Origin: JAKLKS01 sp964370855
Lineage (GTDB): Bacteria; Planctomycetota; JAJSAM01; JAKLKS01
Length of the DNA stretch: 22,603 bases
Direction of reading: 5' to 3'
Assembly (NCBI GenBank): GCA_964370855.1
Contig: CAYJMF010000077.1
Coordinates: forward strand, 1 to 22,603
Position 1 is the first letter of the stretch, and each line of letters opens with the position of its first letter. Below are positions 22,448 to 22,603 of this stretch, piece by piece. The translations under genes were made by a program, and so were the position numbers. The notes beneath the pieces were generated by a model. That model was not told the DNA's origin, ran no database searches, and worked only from the letters and a program-made list of their open reading frames with translations.

Positions 22448-22603
22448 TCCGCGGGATCATACGGATGCGTTTTCACCCTCAGGCCGAGAATCCGCATGAC
22501 GGGGGACCCGGGAGCTCCTCGCTGGATCGTGTGGGTTCCTTCTGGCGCTGCGCGCCTACCGGCGCGCGGCTCCCGACGGGGAGCATCGGGAGAGGATCCG
22601 ATG
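22448..22603. other. Non-coding right edge upstream of the carrier protein gene
   Basis: These 156 bases hold the candidate -10 box at 22456-22461. A plus-strand reading frame opens at ATG 22496 and stays open to the edge, but its codons use A or T in the third position far more often than the real genes here, and I recognise nothing in it. No RNA gene or terminator is seen. Confidence 0.4.
22456..22461 (-). promoter_or_regulatory. Candidate -10 box of a leaderless promoter for the right-hand operon
   Basis: On the minus strand this reads TATGAT, five of six matches to TATAAT, eight bases before the ATG at 22447. I see no convincing -35 box at 16-18 base spacing and no ribosome site before the ATG, which fits a leaderless transcript. 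The arrangement repeats that at 144-156. Confidence 0.35.

Noticed and set aside
22496..22603. Plus-strand frame from ATG 22496 running off the right edge as a partial gene
   Set aside because: Its third-position base use is unlike the real genes here, it has no ribosome site, and no domain is recognisable in about 36 residues.

Overview
The window is very GC-rich DNA from a bacterium. An outer-membrane lifestyle is implied by a LolA-like periplasmic carrier, a lipoprotein, an RND/MMPL exporter and LpxL/PlsC-type acyltransferases, so the host is most likely Gram-negative. Nothing in the sequence fixes the phylum. A 40-base run of C at the left edge looks like a contig-end artefact, so this may be the end of a metagenomic or draft contig.

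Layout. (1) 156-1922 (+): a membrane-anchored C45-type Ntn-hydrolase/acyltransferase, the only gene on its side. (2) 1894-15198 (-): twelve genes joined by 1-4 base overlaps or gaps of 3-6 bases. In transcription order they are a FabZ-like dehydratase, FabG-like ketoreductase, ketosynthase, LolA-like carrier, MMPL exporter, a second ketosynthase, a short ketosynthase-like protein, a third ketosynthase, a chain-length-factor-like protein, a deacetylase/LpxL-type acyltransferase fusion, a GT2-DUF2062 glycosyltransferase and a PlsC-type acyltransferase. (3) 15188-16398 (+): a putative LolB-like lipoprotein and a second hotdog dehydratase, inserted between the two minus-strand blocks. (4) 16319-22447 (-): six tightly packed genes. 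In transcription order they are a carrier protein, a condensation-superfamily acyltransferase, a stand-alone adenylation enzyme, a flavin-dependent halogenase-like protein, a CrtISO/phytoene-desaturase-like flavoprotein and a second carrier protein.

Blocks 2 and 3 match the general plan of aryl-polyene/xanthomonadin-type type II polyketide clusters: several discrete ketosynthases plus CLF, KR, two DHs and an ACP build a polyunsaturated acyl chain. Acyltransferases and a glycosyltransferase put it on a lipid or sugar carrier, and MMPL, LolA and a lipoprotein move it to the outer membrane. Block 4 is the unusual part. Instead of an aromatic ammonia lyase or chorismatase there is a free-standing A/C/carrier set. 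The A-enzyme pocket reads D-L-F-Y-L-A-L-V-S-K when aligned by eye to GrsA, very close to the code I recall for proline-activating, pyrrole-forming enzymes (PltF/RedM type). With the adjacent halogenase and redox enzyme, the working hypothesis is a polyene pigment or lipid carrying a proline-derived (possibly halogenated pyrrolyl) group, rather than an ordinary aryl polyene. No acyl-CoA-dehydrogenase-type prolyl oxidase, phosphopantetheinyl transferase or regulator is visible here.
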